Below, one piece after another: positions 53,715 through 62,993 of a stretch of 64,000 bases of DNA. The DNA is from MW101C3 sp943367595. Its GTDB lineage: Bacteria; Cyanobacteriota; Cyanobacteriia; PCC-6307; Cyanobiaceae. Position 1 is the stretch's first letter. Each line of letters opens with the position of its first letter. The notes below the pieces were generated by a model. The model was not told the origin of the DNA and did no database searches. It saw only the letters and a list, made by a program, of their open reading frames with translations. The stretch covers positions 79,288 to 143,287 of the forward strand of contig CALRJS020000001.1 of the NCBI GenBank assembly GCA_943367595.1, in the 5' to 3' direction. A program made the translations under genes and the position numbers.

Positions 53715-56567
53715 ATGCTCACTGCCGGCACCGACGCTCCGTCCGCTGGGACGACGGTCCCCCCCGCGGTGCCTGTTCCGGAGCCCCACCACGAGCCGAA
53801 GCCCGTGCCTCCGGTGGCGGAGCTGTTCCCATTCCCGCTCGATCCCTTCCAGCTGGAGGCGATCGACGCCCTCAACCAGGGGCATTCGGTGGTGGTGAGT
53901 GCCCCCACCGGCTCCGGCAAAACCCTGGTGGGTGAATACGCCATCCATCGGGCGCTGGCCCACGGGCAGCGCGTCTTCTACACAACGCCGCTCAAGGCCC
54001 TCTCCAACCAGAAGCTGCGCGATTTCCGCCAGCAGTTCGGCGAGGAGCGCGTCGGGCTGATGACCGGCGATCTGAGTGTGAACCGGGAAGCGGCGATCGT
54101 GGTGATGACCACGGAGATCTTCCGCAACATGCTCTATGCGGAGGTGGATCGGGGCGACGATCCACTCGCCGACGTGGAGGCAGTGGTGCTCGATGAGTGC
54201 CACTACATGAATGACAGCCAGCGCGGCACGGTCTGGGAGGAATCGATCATCCATTGCCCACCGGCGGTCCAGCTGGTGGCGTTGTCGGCCACGGTGGCCA
54301 ACGCCGGCCAGCTCACTGACTGGATCGAGCGGGTGCACGGCCCCACCACGCTGGTGATGAGCGACCACCGGCCCGTGCCGCTGGCCTTCAGCTTCTGCAG
54401 CGCCAAGGGCCTCCATCCGTTGCTCAACGATGAGGGCACGGGGCTTCACCCGAACTGCAAGGTGTGGCGTGCTCCCAAGGGCGATCGCCGCAAGGGCAAA
54501 ACGCCCCGGCCGCCCCAGCCGGAGCCGGCGCCGCTGCCCTTCGTGGTGGCCCAGCTGGCCGAGCGCGACATGCTTCCGGCCATCTACTTCATCTTCAGCC
54601 GCCGCGGCTGCGACAAGGCCGTGCGGGATCTGGGCCGCAGCAACCTGCTCAATCCGCAGGAGGCGGAGCTGGTGCACCGCCGTCTTGACGCCTTTGTGGC
54701 AGCCACCCCGGAGGCCGTGCGCGAGGGGGGCCATGCCGAGGCCCTGCTGCGTGGCATCGCCGCCCACCACGCCGGCGTGCTGCCGGCCTGGAAAGAGCTG
54801 ATCGAGGAATTGTTCCAGCAGGGTCTGGTGAAGGTGGTGTTCGCCACGGAAACCCTGGCGGCGGGCATCAACATGCCGGCGCGCACCACGGTGATTTCCG
54901 CGCTCTCCAAACGCACCGAGCGGGGGCACCGGCCCCTCATGGGCAGCGAATTCCTGCAGATGGCGGGCCGGGCCGGCCGCCGTGGCCTCGATGTGCAGGG
55001 TTATGTGGTCACCGTGCAGAGCCGTTTCGAGGGGGTACGTGAGGCAGGCGCGCTGGCCACCAGCCCGGCCGATCCCTTGGTGAGCCAGTTCACGCCCAGC
55101 TATGGGATGGTGCTCAACCTGCTGCAGCGCTACGACCTGGCCAAAGCCCGGCAGCTGGTGGAGCGAAGCTTCGGCCGCTATCTGGCCAACATCGACCTGG
55201 TGGAAGACGAATCCCGCATCGCTGAACTGCGCCAGCAGCTGGAGCAGCTCACGGGTCTCGGCGACGACGTCCCCTGGGAGGCCTTCGAGGCCTACGAGAA
55301 ACAACGCGACCACCTGCGCGAAGAGCGCCGACTGCTGCGGATCCTGCAGCAGCAGGCCGAGGAGACCCTCGCCCACGAGCTCACCCTGGCGCTGCAGTTC
55401 GCCAGCGAAGGCACGCTCGTGAGCCTGAAGTGCCCGCAGCTCAGGGGCCGGGTCACCCCGGCGGTGATCGTGGAGAAACCCATGGGGCCCGGTCAGTTTC
55501 CGCTGCTGCTCTGCCTCACCGACGACAACGTCTGGATCCTGGTGCCCTGCAATGCGGTGGTGAGCCTGCATGCGGAGCTCAGCTGCCTGCAGGTGGGCAT
55601 GATCGAGGCCCCGGAGCTGCGCCACGCCGGCGAGCTGCGTCATGGCGATCAGCACAGCGGGGGGCTGGCGCTGGCCGTGGGCTCGATGGCCCGCCGCCAC
55701 GACATGATCACACCCCAGTACGATCTGGCCGGTGAGGTGCGCGATCAGGCCTTACGGGTGCAGCAGCTGGAAACGGAGCTGGAGCGTCACCCTGCCCACG
55801 CCTGGGGTGACCGCCGCCAGCTCAAGAAGCAGCGACGCCGCATGGAGGAGCTGGACGCGGAGATCGAGGAGCGGCAGCGGCTGCTCCATCACCGCTCCAA
55901 TCGTCACTGGGACACCTTCCTGTCCTTGATCGAGATCCTGCGCTTCTTCGGTGCGCTGGCGGGGCCGGATGGCCTGGTGCCCACGGAGGTGGGCCGCACC
56001 GTTGCGGCCCTGCGCGGCGACAACGAGCTCTGGCTGGGGCTGTCGCTGATGAGCGGCCACCTTGACGAACTCAGTCCGGCTGAACTGGCCGCCGTGTTCG
56101 AAGCCATCAGCACCGAGGTGAACCGCCCCGATCTCTGGAGTGCCTACGACCCGCCCCCGCTGGCAGAGGAAGCCCTCCGCGACCTTGGCGGCCTGCGGCG
56201 GGAGTTGCTGCGCCAGCAGGAGAAGGCGGCTGTGGTGGTTCCGGCCTGGTGGGAGCCGGAGCTGATGGGCCTCGTGCATGCCTGGGCGTCCGGCACCAGC
56301 TGGGTCGACGTGATTGCCAACACCTCACTGGATGAGGGCGATGTGGTGCGCATCCTGCGCCGCACGGTGGACTTGCTCGCCCAGGTGCCCTACGCTGAAC
56401 GTCTTACCGAACAACTCAGAACAACAGCGCGAAAGGCATTGAATGCCATCAACCGTTTCCCGGTGTGTGAACTACAGGATCTACCCGGTGGCACTGGTGC
56501 TGTCGCAGCCTATTCTGCCATCACCATTCCCGCAGTAACCTCTCCCCCATCTCCTTTGGCTGAATGA
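53715..56567 (+). CDS. Ski2/Mtr4-like DExH RNA helicase with DSHCT domain
   Basis: The product has 950 residues. Motif I SAPTGSGKT, motif II DECH (VVLDECHYM), motif III LSATVANAG, an FATETLAAGINMPARTTV segment and motif VI QMAGRAGRRG are clear. A central insertion, coiled arginine-rich region and C-terminal DSHCT domain (about 770-930) follow. Cyanobacterial members are thought to remodel RNA. The last 25 residues (PGGTGAVAAYSAITIP) look unlike the family end, and base composition drops over the last 150 bp, as if the 3' end was replaced during island insertion. Confidence 0.95.
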   Translation: MLTAGTDAPSAGTTVPPAVPVPEPHHEPKPVPPVAELFPFPLDPFQLEAIDALNQGHSVVVSAPTGSGKTLVGEYAIHRALAHGQRVFYTTPLKALSNQKLRDFRQQFGEERVGLMTGDLSVNREAAIVVMTTEIFRNMLYAEVDRGDDPLADVEAVVLDECHYMNDSQRGTVWEESIIHCPPAVQLVALSATVANAGQLTDWIERVHGPTTLVMSDHRPVPLAFSFCSAKGLHPLLNDEGTGLHPNCKVWRAPKGDRRKGKTPRPPQPEPAPLPFVVAQLAERDMLPAIYFIFSRRGCDKAVRDLGRSNLLNPQEAELVHRRLDAFVAATPEAVREGGHAEALLRGIAAHHAGVLPAWKELIEELFQQGLVKVVFATETLAAGINMPARTTVISALSKRTERGHRPLMGSEFLQMAGRAGRRGLDVQGYVVTVQSRFEGVREAGALATSPADPLVSQFTPSYGMVLNLLQRYDLAKARQLVERSFGRYLANIDLVEDESRIAELRQQLEQLTGLGDDVPWEAFEAYEKQRDHLREERRLLRILQQQAEETLAHELTLALQFASEGTLVSLKCPQLRGRVTPAVIVEKPMGPGQFPLLLCLTDDNVWILVPCNAVVSLHAELSCLQVGMIEAPELRHAGELRHGDQHSGGLALAVGSMARRHDMITPQYDLAGEVRDQALRVQQLETELERHPAHAWGDRRQLKKQRRRMEELDAEIEERQRLLHHRSNRHWDTFLSLIEILRFFGALAGPDGLVPTEVGRTVAALRGDNELWLGLSLMSGHLDELSPAELAAVFEAISTEVNRPDLWSAYDPPPLAEEALRDLGGLRRELLRQQEKAAVVVPAWWEPELMGLVHAWASGTSWVDVIANTSLDEGDVVRILRRTVDLLAQVPYAERLTEQLRTTARKALNAINRFPVCELQDLPGGTGAVAAYSAITIPAVTSPPSPLAE

Positions 56568-57130
56568 CGGGTCTCCCAATTCTCCTGAGCAGAAAGAAAG
56601 CCTCGTTCATTCCGATTGAAGGAGACAATCACTTGGTTGCAAACTACTTTCAAAGTACCCAGCGGGCTGTGCATGCGCTGTTTGACAAGAGAGGGTTAAA
56701 GGACCTGGGGAATGATGCCTATAGTTATTTGGCTAAGCCGATTCCTGTCGTTTGCTGGGAAGTCAATCCCTTCCTTCTTTTTCACATTGAGCAGCCTTCA
56801 CGACAGCACCAAGTCGATGTAGATTTACGGCTGATTCTTGATTCCTGCGAATTGGGAGGAGACAAGCACTGGTCGGTGATTGCCAAAAACATCACCTTTG
56901 ATTGTCAGGCAGCCTTCACCTCTTCGTCCGGCGGTTTTCAAGCCTCTGCGGCTGCAGTGGCCACAGTTCACTGCAATGGATGGTTGGCGATGATGCCTGC
57001 CGTCGTGATTCGTGAGTTGGCTGTTCCTGTCATCGATTGGGTGCTGAATCGCTTAATGCTGCGATGCGAGAAGAGCCTGCGCAAGGATGTCGAATCCTCT
57101 TTGTTGCAACTCTCCTCGGTTGTTAGCTGA
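56564..57130 (+). CDS. DUF1997-like protein
   Basis: The product has 188 residues starting with an ATGA overlap on the helicase stop. NYFQSTQRAVHALFDKRGLKDLGNDAYSYLAKPIPVV and a later VHCNGWLAMMPAVVIRELAVPVIDWVLNRLM resemble the cyanobacterial DUF1997 family (lipid-associated in appearance, function unknown). It has lower GC than upstream genes. Its stop overlaps the ATG of the KpsM-like gene by one base. Confidence 0.6.
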   Translation: MTGLPILLSRKKASFIPIEGDNHLVANYFQSTQRAVHALFDKRGLKDLGNDAYSYLAKPIPVVCWEVNPFLLFHIEQPSRQHQVDVDLRLILDSCELGGDKHWSVIAKNITFDCQAAFTSSSGGFQASAAAVATVHCNGWLAMMPAVVIRELAVPVIDWVLNRLMLRCEKSLRKDVESSLLQLSSVVS

Positions 57131-57984
57131 TGATGAAGGATCGACCATCCCAGCCCATCTCCGGAACTGAGGGGAGCGATCAATTAGCTTATCGACAAGG
57201 CATTCAGTCGTTGGCGCCATGGCGGATTCAGTGGCGTGTCGTCGACGCATTGATCTATAGAGAACTCAAGACAAGGATCAGTCAGGTGAAATTCGGTTTT
57301 ATCGGTGTGCTGGTTCAGCCCTTGATGGTGATGTCTGTCTTTCTAATGATCTTTGGCTTTCTACAAGCAAGAAGCGGTGGACCATTGGATATGGGCCTGT
57401 TCCTTGCTGCAGGCATTGTCCTTTTTACCTTGTTTAATGATATTGCTATCCGTTCCTTGAATGCTATGGATGCGAATGAAGCTTTATTTTTTTACCGCCC
57501 AGTCAAGCCCGTTGACACTGTAATTGCACGTGCAATTGTCGAGAGCGGTCTCTATGGTTTGATTTTGCTCATTATTGTGTCTGGAATATGGGTTCTTAAG
57601 GAGCAAGTAATTCTAGTTAGTTTTGTTCAATTAGTTGCCGCCTTTCTGCTGTTGGCATTTACAGCGCTAGGTGTTGGTCTCACCATGATGGTAGCAGGCC
57701 ATCGCTTTTCAGTGGTCAAGCAAGTCGTGCCGCTTTTTATGCGTCCGCTTTGGTTTACCTCTGGTGTATTCTTCTCTCTTCAAGGCGTACCACAGCAATT
57801 TCGTCCATGGTTAAGTTGGAATCCCATACTGCAGGCAATTGAGCTTTCCCGTAATGCATTCAGCCAGTCATACGTGTTAGAGCCAAGTATTTCTATGGTC
57901 TATCTTGCCTTCTGCTCTCTTATAAGCTTGACCTTTGGCCTTGGGGTCTACATGAACAATGAAAAGTTTCTCCTCAAGAGGTGA
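57130..57984 (+). CDS. Polysaccharide ABC exporter permease, KpsM/Wzm-like
   Basis: The product has 284 residues with six predicted membrane segments and the ABC-2 permease layout. LIYRELKTRISQVKFGFIGVLVQPLMVMSVF opens it, FRPVKPVDTVIARAIVE-like cytoplasmic loop and WNPILQAIELSRNAFS follow. KpsM-type permeases form the inner-membrane channel for capsule export. The 3' end overlaps the ATPase gene by 4 bp. Confidence 0.9.
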   Translation: MMKDRPSQPISGTEGSDQLAYRQGIQSLAPWRIQWRVVDALIYRELKTRISQVKFGFIGVLVQPLMVMSVFLMIFGFLQARSGGPLDMGLFLAAGIVLFTLFNDIAIRSLNAMDANEALFFYRPVKPVDTVIARAIVESGLYGLILLIIVSGIWVLKEQVILVSFVQLVAAFLLLAFTALGVGLTMMVAGHRFSVVKQVVPLFMRPLWFTSGVFFSLQGVPQQFRPWLSWNPILQAIELSRNAFSQSYVLEPSISMVYLAFCSLISLTFGLGVYMNNEKFLLKR

Positions 57985-58817
57985 TCAGACTTATGATTGA
58001 AGTTCAAGGTCTTACCAAAAGCTACACCCACAAGGGCAAGCGTGTATCTGTTTTTAAAGATCTTTCTTTTCATATTGAAAAGGGTGAATCGATTGCTTTG
58101 CTTGGTCGTAACGGAGCTGGGAAGTCAACGTTGCTGAGACTTCTTGGTGGAATTGACCTGCCTGACCGTGGAACCATAAAGAGAAGCGGATCAGTCAGCT
58201 GGCCTGTGGGGTTGACAGGAGGCTTCCAAGGGAGTCTCTCAGCGAGAGAAAACCTAACCTTTGTTTGCAAGATTTATACACCAGCCGATAACGTCAAGGA
58301 AAAGATTAGATATGTAGAAGAATTTGCTGAAATTGGTGCCTATTTTGATCGACCGTTTAAAACATACTCGAGCGGTATGCGCTCAAGGGTTGCCTTCGGT
58401 CTTTCAATGGCATTCGACTTTGACGTGTACTTGATTGACGAGGTTACTTCGGCTGGGGATGAGCGATTTCGCGCCAAGTCCCGTAAGGTGCTTCAAGAGA
58501 AGCATGAAAAGGCTGACTTCATTATGGTTGACCATAACTTGCTTGGACTTCAGTTCCACTGTAATCGCGCCTTTTTGCTTCATAATGGAAAGCTGATTCA
58601 GTTTGACAATCTAAAAGAAGGTATCGAGATGCATAAATCACTTCTGCTGGACCCCCTCCATGCCAATGAAAGGGTCAAAGTCAAAAATGAAAATAGTGTA
58701 CCATTGAAGGAGGTGGATGCTAGTTCAATCTTGCCTCAAACTAAAACACCAAATCAGTCAGCGCCCCAGCCCGTGAAAGCTGCAGCATCACAGCCCACCA
58801 ATCCGGAGATAATTTAA
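57981..58817 (+). CDS. Polysaccharide ABC exporter ATPase, KpsT/Wzt-like
   Basis: The product has 278 residues. Walker A is GRNGAGKST, the signature is YSSGMRSRVAFGLSMAF and Walker B VYLIDEVTSAGD, which matches KpsT group-2 capsule ATPases. The C-terminal 60 residues are a low-complexity Lys/Gln/Pro tail (about 220-278), longer than in typical KpsT. The stop TAA is immediately followed by the ATG of the next gene. Confidence 0.92.
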   Translation: MIRLMIEVQGLTKSYTHKGKRVSVFKDLSFHIEKGESIALLGRNGAGKSTLLRLLGGIDLPDRGTIKRSGSVSWPVGLTGGFQGSLSARENLTFVCKIYTPADNVKEKIRYVEEFAEIGAYFDRPFKTYSSGMRSRVAFGLSMAFDFDVYLIDEVTSAGDERFRAKSRKVLQEKHEKADFIMVDHNLLGLQFHCNRAFLLHNGKLIQFDNLKEGIEMHKSLLLDPLHANERVKVKNENSVPLKEVDASSILPQTKTPNQSAPQPVKAAASQPTNPEII

Positions 58818-60035
58818 ATGAATGATATCACTGGAATTGGTAGCATCCTGACCAGTCTACTGGCAAAACGCAAGCTACAAGATGCGAGTGAATCTCAGAA
58901 TGATCCACCAAGCAAATCTAATCGCAGCCCGAAAGCGAGTGCCCGGCTAAGGGCAAATGCCCTTTCATTGGTTTTATTGCTCTTGCCAATTGCCATTTCT
59001 GGTGTCTACTTTTTTGGCATAGCCAGAAATCGCTATGTTGTGCGGTCTGATTTTGTGGTCCGCAAAGCTGATGATACGGTTGGCTCCTCCACCGGTGGAA
59101 TCGCGGCGCTACTTGGTGGTGGAAATCAAAGCTCTCTGGAAGATGCCCGGTATCTTGACCTTTATCTTGAGTCACCGCAAGTCTTAGAGGATTTGATCAA
59201 GACATTCAACTTTGACAAGGCCTACAGAAGGTCAGGGCTTGATCCCTTTGCAGGGATAGAAGAGGGCCTAACCCGAGAAAGTCGCGTTCTATTCTTCAAG
59301 CAGCAGGTCGTTGTACAACTACAAGAAGTGTCGGGAATTATCACACTACGAACGATTGGCCTGGACCCTGAAACAGCATTTCGCTTGAATAAGTTTCTTT
59401 TGGAAAAAGCAGACGAGTTTGTTAACCGACTTAATCAGGATATTAACCGTCAACAACTTGCGTTTGCTGCCCGCGAAGTTGATAAAGCAGAGCGAAGAGT
59501 TCGTAAATCAAGCGATAACCTTAAGCGATTCCAAGAAGAAAACGAAGTCATTGATCCTGTTGGGGAAGCTTCCGCAAGTAGTGCGGCGATTGCTGCACTT
59601 GAACAGGAGCTTGGTCGACTCAAGGTTTTAGAAGCAACCAAACGGCGTCAATTCAAGGATCCTAATGATCCTGAAGTGCGCTTGATCTCCGACCAATTCA
59701 ACGAATTGCAAACTCAGATAAAGTCTGAAAGACTAAGACTTGTAAGCCCATCAGGTAGGGACTTGGGTCGAAAAACCGCAGAGGCGGAACGACTAAAAGG
59801 CGAGCTGACTTTTGCGACTGACTTGTATAAGGCTACGCTCACAGCCGCAGAAAGCACAAGGGTAGAGAGTCTACGGAAACAGAAGTTTATGGCAGTTCTT
59901 TCATCTCCGCAAATGCCTGAGGAACCATGGAATGATTGGAGATATCGTGGTTTCTTTACAGTGACAGCAGTCATTCTTGTTGGATTTGCCTTGGTTAAGT
60001 TCGTAATGGGAATGGCTGAAAGTCATCGTGAGTAG
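58818..60035 (+). CDS. Capsule polysaccharide export inner-membrane protein, KpsE-like
   Basis: The product has 405 residues. A membrane helix (about 50-70, SLVLLLLPIAISGVYFFGIA), a periplasmic domain with long coiled-coil (about 210-330: QQLAFAAREVDKAERRVRKSS) and a C-terminal membrane helix (FFTVTAVILVGFALVKFVMG) give the polysaccharide co-polymerase layout of KpsE/CtrB/BexC. It bridges the ABC exporter to an outer-membrane channel, not present in the window. It overlaps the glycosyltransferase gene by 8 bp. Confidence 0.87.
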   Translation: MNDITGIGSILTSLLAKRKLQDASESQNDPPSKSNRSPKASARLRANALSLVLLLLPIAISGVYFFGIARNRYVVRSDFVVRKADDTVGSSTGGIAALLGGGNQSSLEDARYLDLYLESPQVLEDLIKTFNFDKAYRRSGLDPFAGIEEGLTRESRVLFFKQQVVVQLQEVSGIITLRTIGLDPETAFRLNKFLLEKADEFVNRLNQDINRQQLAFAAREVDKAERRVRKSSDNLKRFQEENEVIDPVGEASASSAAIAALEQELGRLKVLEATKRRQFKDPNDPEVRLISDQFNELQTQIKSERLRLVSPSGRDLGRKTAEAERLKGELTFATDLYKATLTAAESTRVESLRKQKFMAVLSSPQMPEEPWNDWRYRGFFTVTAVILVGFALVKFVMGMAESHRE

Positions 60036-62091
60036 AAAGATTATATCGCTGACAACTCTGCTGTCATTTGTTCAGGGTTCTTTCCCTGCCTCCAAGTGGA
60101 TAGCTTACGGCCATACTGTTTTGGGCTATAATTATTCTTTGCGTTCATCGCGGCCAAAGGGGTGGTATCTTCTTGCAATTTTATATCGTGGAGCCGAGCT
60201 AAGAAACTTTGTTCGTTTCCGCTCCTGTCGAGGTGGATTCACTCAAGGCATCAATGTTCGTCCAAGTATTCGGCGTATCAGAGTAGTTCGTCTTCCTCAT
60301 GCGTGCAAGCCACTGCTTGAACTTAAGTCGGCTGATCCCGATCTTCATATCATACAGTTGCGACTTAAGCGCATCTCGCCCTGTCATGCATGGCAGTTGA
60401 TATTTAAGAAGCTCTATAATCGACATCCGAAGTATATGCACGATAAGCGAGTACTAAGTCGATCAGTTGCGTGGAAAGACTATAATCAGCTCCAATGTGG
60501 GCGCTTCGGTAGCTCTGCTTTGGCAAACTACAGGGACTGGATGAGAATTGTTGAGCCTACGTTCACCCACTTATTCAGTCATGGGCGAGACCCCACCGGC
60601 CGTCTGAAACATGGAGTTAACTTCTGTCACGTTAAGGAAGACGGTAAGCCCTTTGCTCCTGCACCTCATGGATCTTGGGTTATTCCAGTTGGTCCCAACC
60701 AAGTCCTTGCTCGACGGGCAGAGCATTTTTTGGCTGGAGTGATTGAGCGTAACGCTAGCTGTGGGATTATCTATACTGATTACGACAGAATTAGCGCGGC
60801 AGGCACGCGATATTCTCCAAACTTCAAACCTGCTTTAAATATTGATCTTGCTTTCTCGGATCCGATGTATGCAGTTGGAAGCTTGTTCCGTGCTGATGTG
60901 TGGAATAGAGCTCTCCTTAATCTGTCGAGCTACACATCAAGAACTTCTGTGTATGGTGTGTTCCTAGAAGCACTTAGCTTCGTTTTGGCAAATGACGTCA
61001 TTCATGTCCCACAAGTTCTTTTTCATCTCGTTGACCCACTCTTGCCTAGAGCTTTAGATGATACGCATCATCGAGCTACTTGCGATTCAGTGCGCACTGT
61101 TGAGGAGTACCTTCAAGTTCACGAGCCTAAAGTCAAAGTTGATGTAAGGCTTTTGCGGAATGGAAGTTGGGGACAGCAAGTGAATTGGCATCTTTCTCGG
61201 CGTCCAACACTTGTATCCATTGTGCTTCCGACTAGGGATGCATTTCAGCTTCTTTCGGCATGTATCACCTCACTCTTTAGCGTACCAGCAGGCATTGAAT
61301 ATGAGTTGATTATCATTGATAATGGATCTGTTGACCGTGATGCTTTGGCACTTCTTGATGAGCTTCAAGGTCGTGAGAATATAATCGTTATTAGAGAGTA
61401 TGGACCATTTAACTATTCAGCTCTGATCAATAAAGGCGTGCTATCTGCCAGTGGAGATCTGATCTGTCTACTTAATAATGACACAGAGATAATCACCGAG
61501 AATTGGTTGGCGACACTTTCAGCCCATGCAATGAGAGCTGACATTGGTTGCGTCGGTCCCATGCTTCTCTTTCATGATAACACCGTGCAGCATGCTGGAG
61601 TGGTTCTTGGCATTGGTGGTATAGCTGGACATGCACACAAGTATCTTCCGTCTGATGCACCTGGGTATCAGATGAGGATGCAATTGTGTCATAACTTCAG
61701 TGCTGTAACAGGAGCGTGTCTGGTTGTCCGTTCGTCTTTGTGGCGGTTGCTTGGTGGGCTTGATGAAAGTGAGCTCCCAGTTAACTACAATGACGTTGAC
61801 TTCTGCTTGAGGGCAGGTTTAGCTGGCTTTAGAAATCTCTATGTCCCTCAAGTCAAGCTTTATCACCATGAATCAAAGTCTAGAGGTGCTCCCGTTGGTC
61901 CGGCTTACCTGCAGTGGCAAAGGGAGCGAAAAACAATGCTTCAACGATGGCACGAGCTTCTTGATAACGATCCAGCCTATAGCCCTCATCTCAGCCTTTC
62001 TAACGAAGACTTTAGCCTGTCGCTACGCACGGATGGTTTGTCCGATCGCTCTATCAATAACCGTCTAGAATCAAGTTTGGAGCAGTTATGA
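60028..62091 (+). CDS. Large glycosyltransferase with two GT2-type domains, first degenerate
   Basis: The product has 687 residues from GTG 60028. Residues 1-180 have no recognised domain. Residues about 185-310 resemble the second half of a GT2 domain (GIIYTDYDRISAAGTRYSPNFKP), lacking a full N-terminal part. Residues about 395-640 form an intact GT2 domain (VSIVLPTRDAF, LIIIDNGSVDRD, LLNNDTEI, TGACLVVRSSLWRLLGGLDE). This tandem layout is common in O-antigen and capsule glycosyltransferases. The sugar is unknown. The stop overlaps the next start by 4 bp. Confidence 0.85.
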   Translation: MSRKIISLTTLLSFVQGSFPASKWIAYGHTVLGYNYSLRSSRPKGWYLLAILYRGAELRNFVRFRSCRGGFTQGINVRPSIRRIRVVRLPHACKPLLELKSADPDLHIIQLRLKRISPCHAWQLIFKKLYNRHPKYMHDKRVLSRSVAWKDYNQLQCGRFGSSALANYRDWMRIVEPTFTHLFSHGRDPTGRLKHGVNFCHVKEDGKPFAPAPHGSWVIPVGPNQVLARRAEHFLAGVIERNASCGIIYTDYDRISAAGTRYSPNFKPALNIDLAFSDPMYAVGSLFRADVWNRALLNLSSYTSRTSVYGVFLEALSFVLANDVIHVPQVLFHLVDPLLPRALDDTHHRATCDSVRTVEEYLQVHEPKVKVDVRLLRNGSWGQQVNWHLSRRPTLVSIVLPTRDAFQLLSACITSLFSVPAGIEYELIIIDNGSVDRDALALLDELQGRENIIVIREYGPFNYSALINKGVLSASGDLICLLNNDTEIITENWLATLSAHAMRADIGCVGPMLLFHDNTVQHAGVVLGIGGIAGHAHKYLPSDAPGYQMRMQLCHNFSAVTGACLVVRSSLWRLLGGLDESELPVNYNDVDFCLRAGLAGFRNLYVPQVKLYHHESKSRGAPVGPAYLQWQRERKTMLQRWHELLDNDPAYSPHLSLSNEDFSLSLRTDGLSDRSINNRLESSLEQL

Positions 62092-62993
62092 ACCTTGATC
62101 TTGCGGGCATACCGCTAATCGACCGGCCTGACTTCGAATCTCTCTACGAGCAAGGAGTTTTTGATCCATATAGCTCGTACGCCCTTGATATGTACACAAA
62201 CGGATACTGTAAGGTTAGCTTGAAGTCGACTGAATTTGATGGTCTTTGTGTGTCTGCAAAGCGCCAGCTTGCTGAAGTCTTTGCTGAGGACCTTGAGCTC
62301 TGGCGACTAGGGAAGGGCCCCCCACCACGCCTTCAAGATGGCTGGAAGGCAACCGCTGAGGTCAAGCAGGCTGCGGTCAACAAACTTATCCTATCCGTCT
62401 TGGCTACACTTTATGGCCGTAGCCCATTCCCATTTCAGACCCTTAACTTCCCCGTAGGATCACAACAAGCGTTTCACAGCGATGCTCTGCACTTTCATTG
62501 CTATCCGCATGGCTTTATGTGTGGAGTATGGATCGCGTTTGAGGACGTCTCTGCAGATAGTGGCCCATTGATTTACTATCCTGGAAGCCACCGCCTACCC
62601 TATCTTTCGGCAGAGTTTCTCAATCTCTCTCCGAATGACATAGCCTGTGAAGCACACCCCCAAACTCTGTTTCAAGATGAGTGGCGCCGTCTTTTGAGTC
62701 ACTCAGAGTTTAAAAAAAGTGTTTTCTTGCCAAAGATGTCTGAAGCGCTGGTTTGGCATGCAAACCTGCTCCATGGTGGTGAAGTCGTTCAGTCAAAAAT
62801 GGCGACAAGGTGGAGCCAGGTTACGCATTACTATTTTAAGGGATGTATTTATACTACTCCAATGTATTCGTATTCTTGCGATGAAGGAGGTGCTGCTCTG
62901 CGAAACCCTTATGATATCTCCACTGGTTCGACGATTTATCAGGCTTCCGATTCGTGCCCCGTGAAGATGCTTCGCCGTTCTGCTTCGTCATGA
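62088..62993 (+). CDS. Phytanoyl-CoA dioxygenase-like Fe(II)/2-oxoglutarate oxygenase
   Basis: The product has 301 residues. HSDALHF gives the HxD iron ligands near 150. AFEDVSADSGPLIYYPGSHRLPYL is the family core and HANLLHGG supplies the second His. Members hydroxylate diverse small molecules, lipids or sugars. In the middle of a capsule export operon (4-bp overlaps at both ends) it may modify the polysaccharide or a lipid anchor; that is inference. Confidence 0.85.
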   Translation: MNLDLAGIPLIDRPDFESLYEQGVFDPYSSYALDMYTNGYCKVSLKSTEFDGLCVSAKRQLAEVFAEDLELWRLGKGPPPRLQDGWKATAEVKQAAVNKLILSVLATLYGRSPFPFQTLNFPVGSQQAFHSDALHFHCYPHGFMCGVWIAFEDVSADSGPLIYYPGSHRLPYLSAEFLNLSPNDIACEAHPQTLFQDEWRRLLSHSEFKKSVFLPKMSEALVWHANLLHGGEVVQSKMATRWSQVTHYYFKGCIYTTPMYSYSCDEGGAALRNPYDISTGSTIYQASDSCPVKMLRRSASS

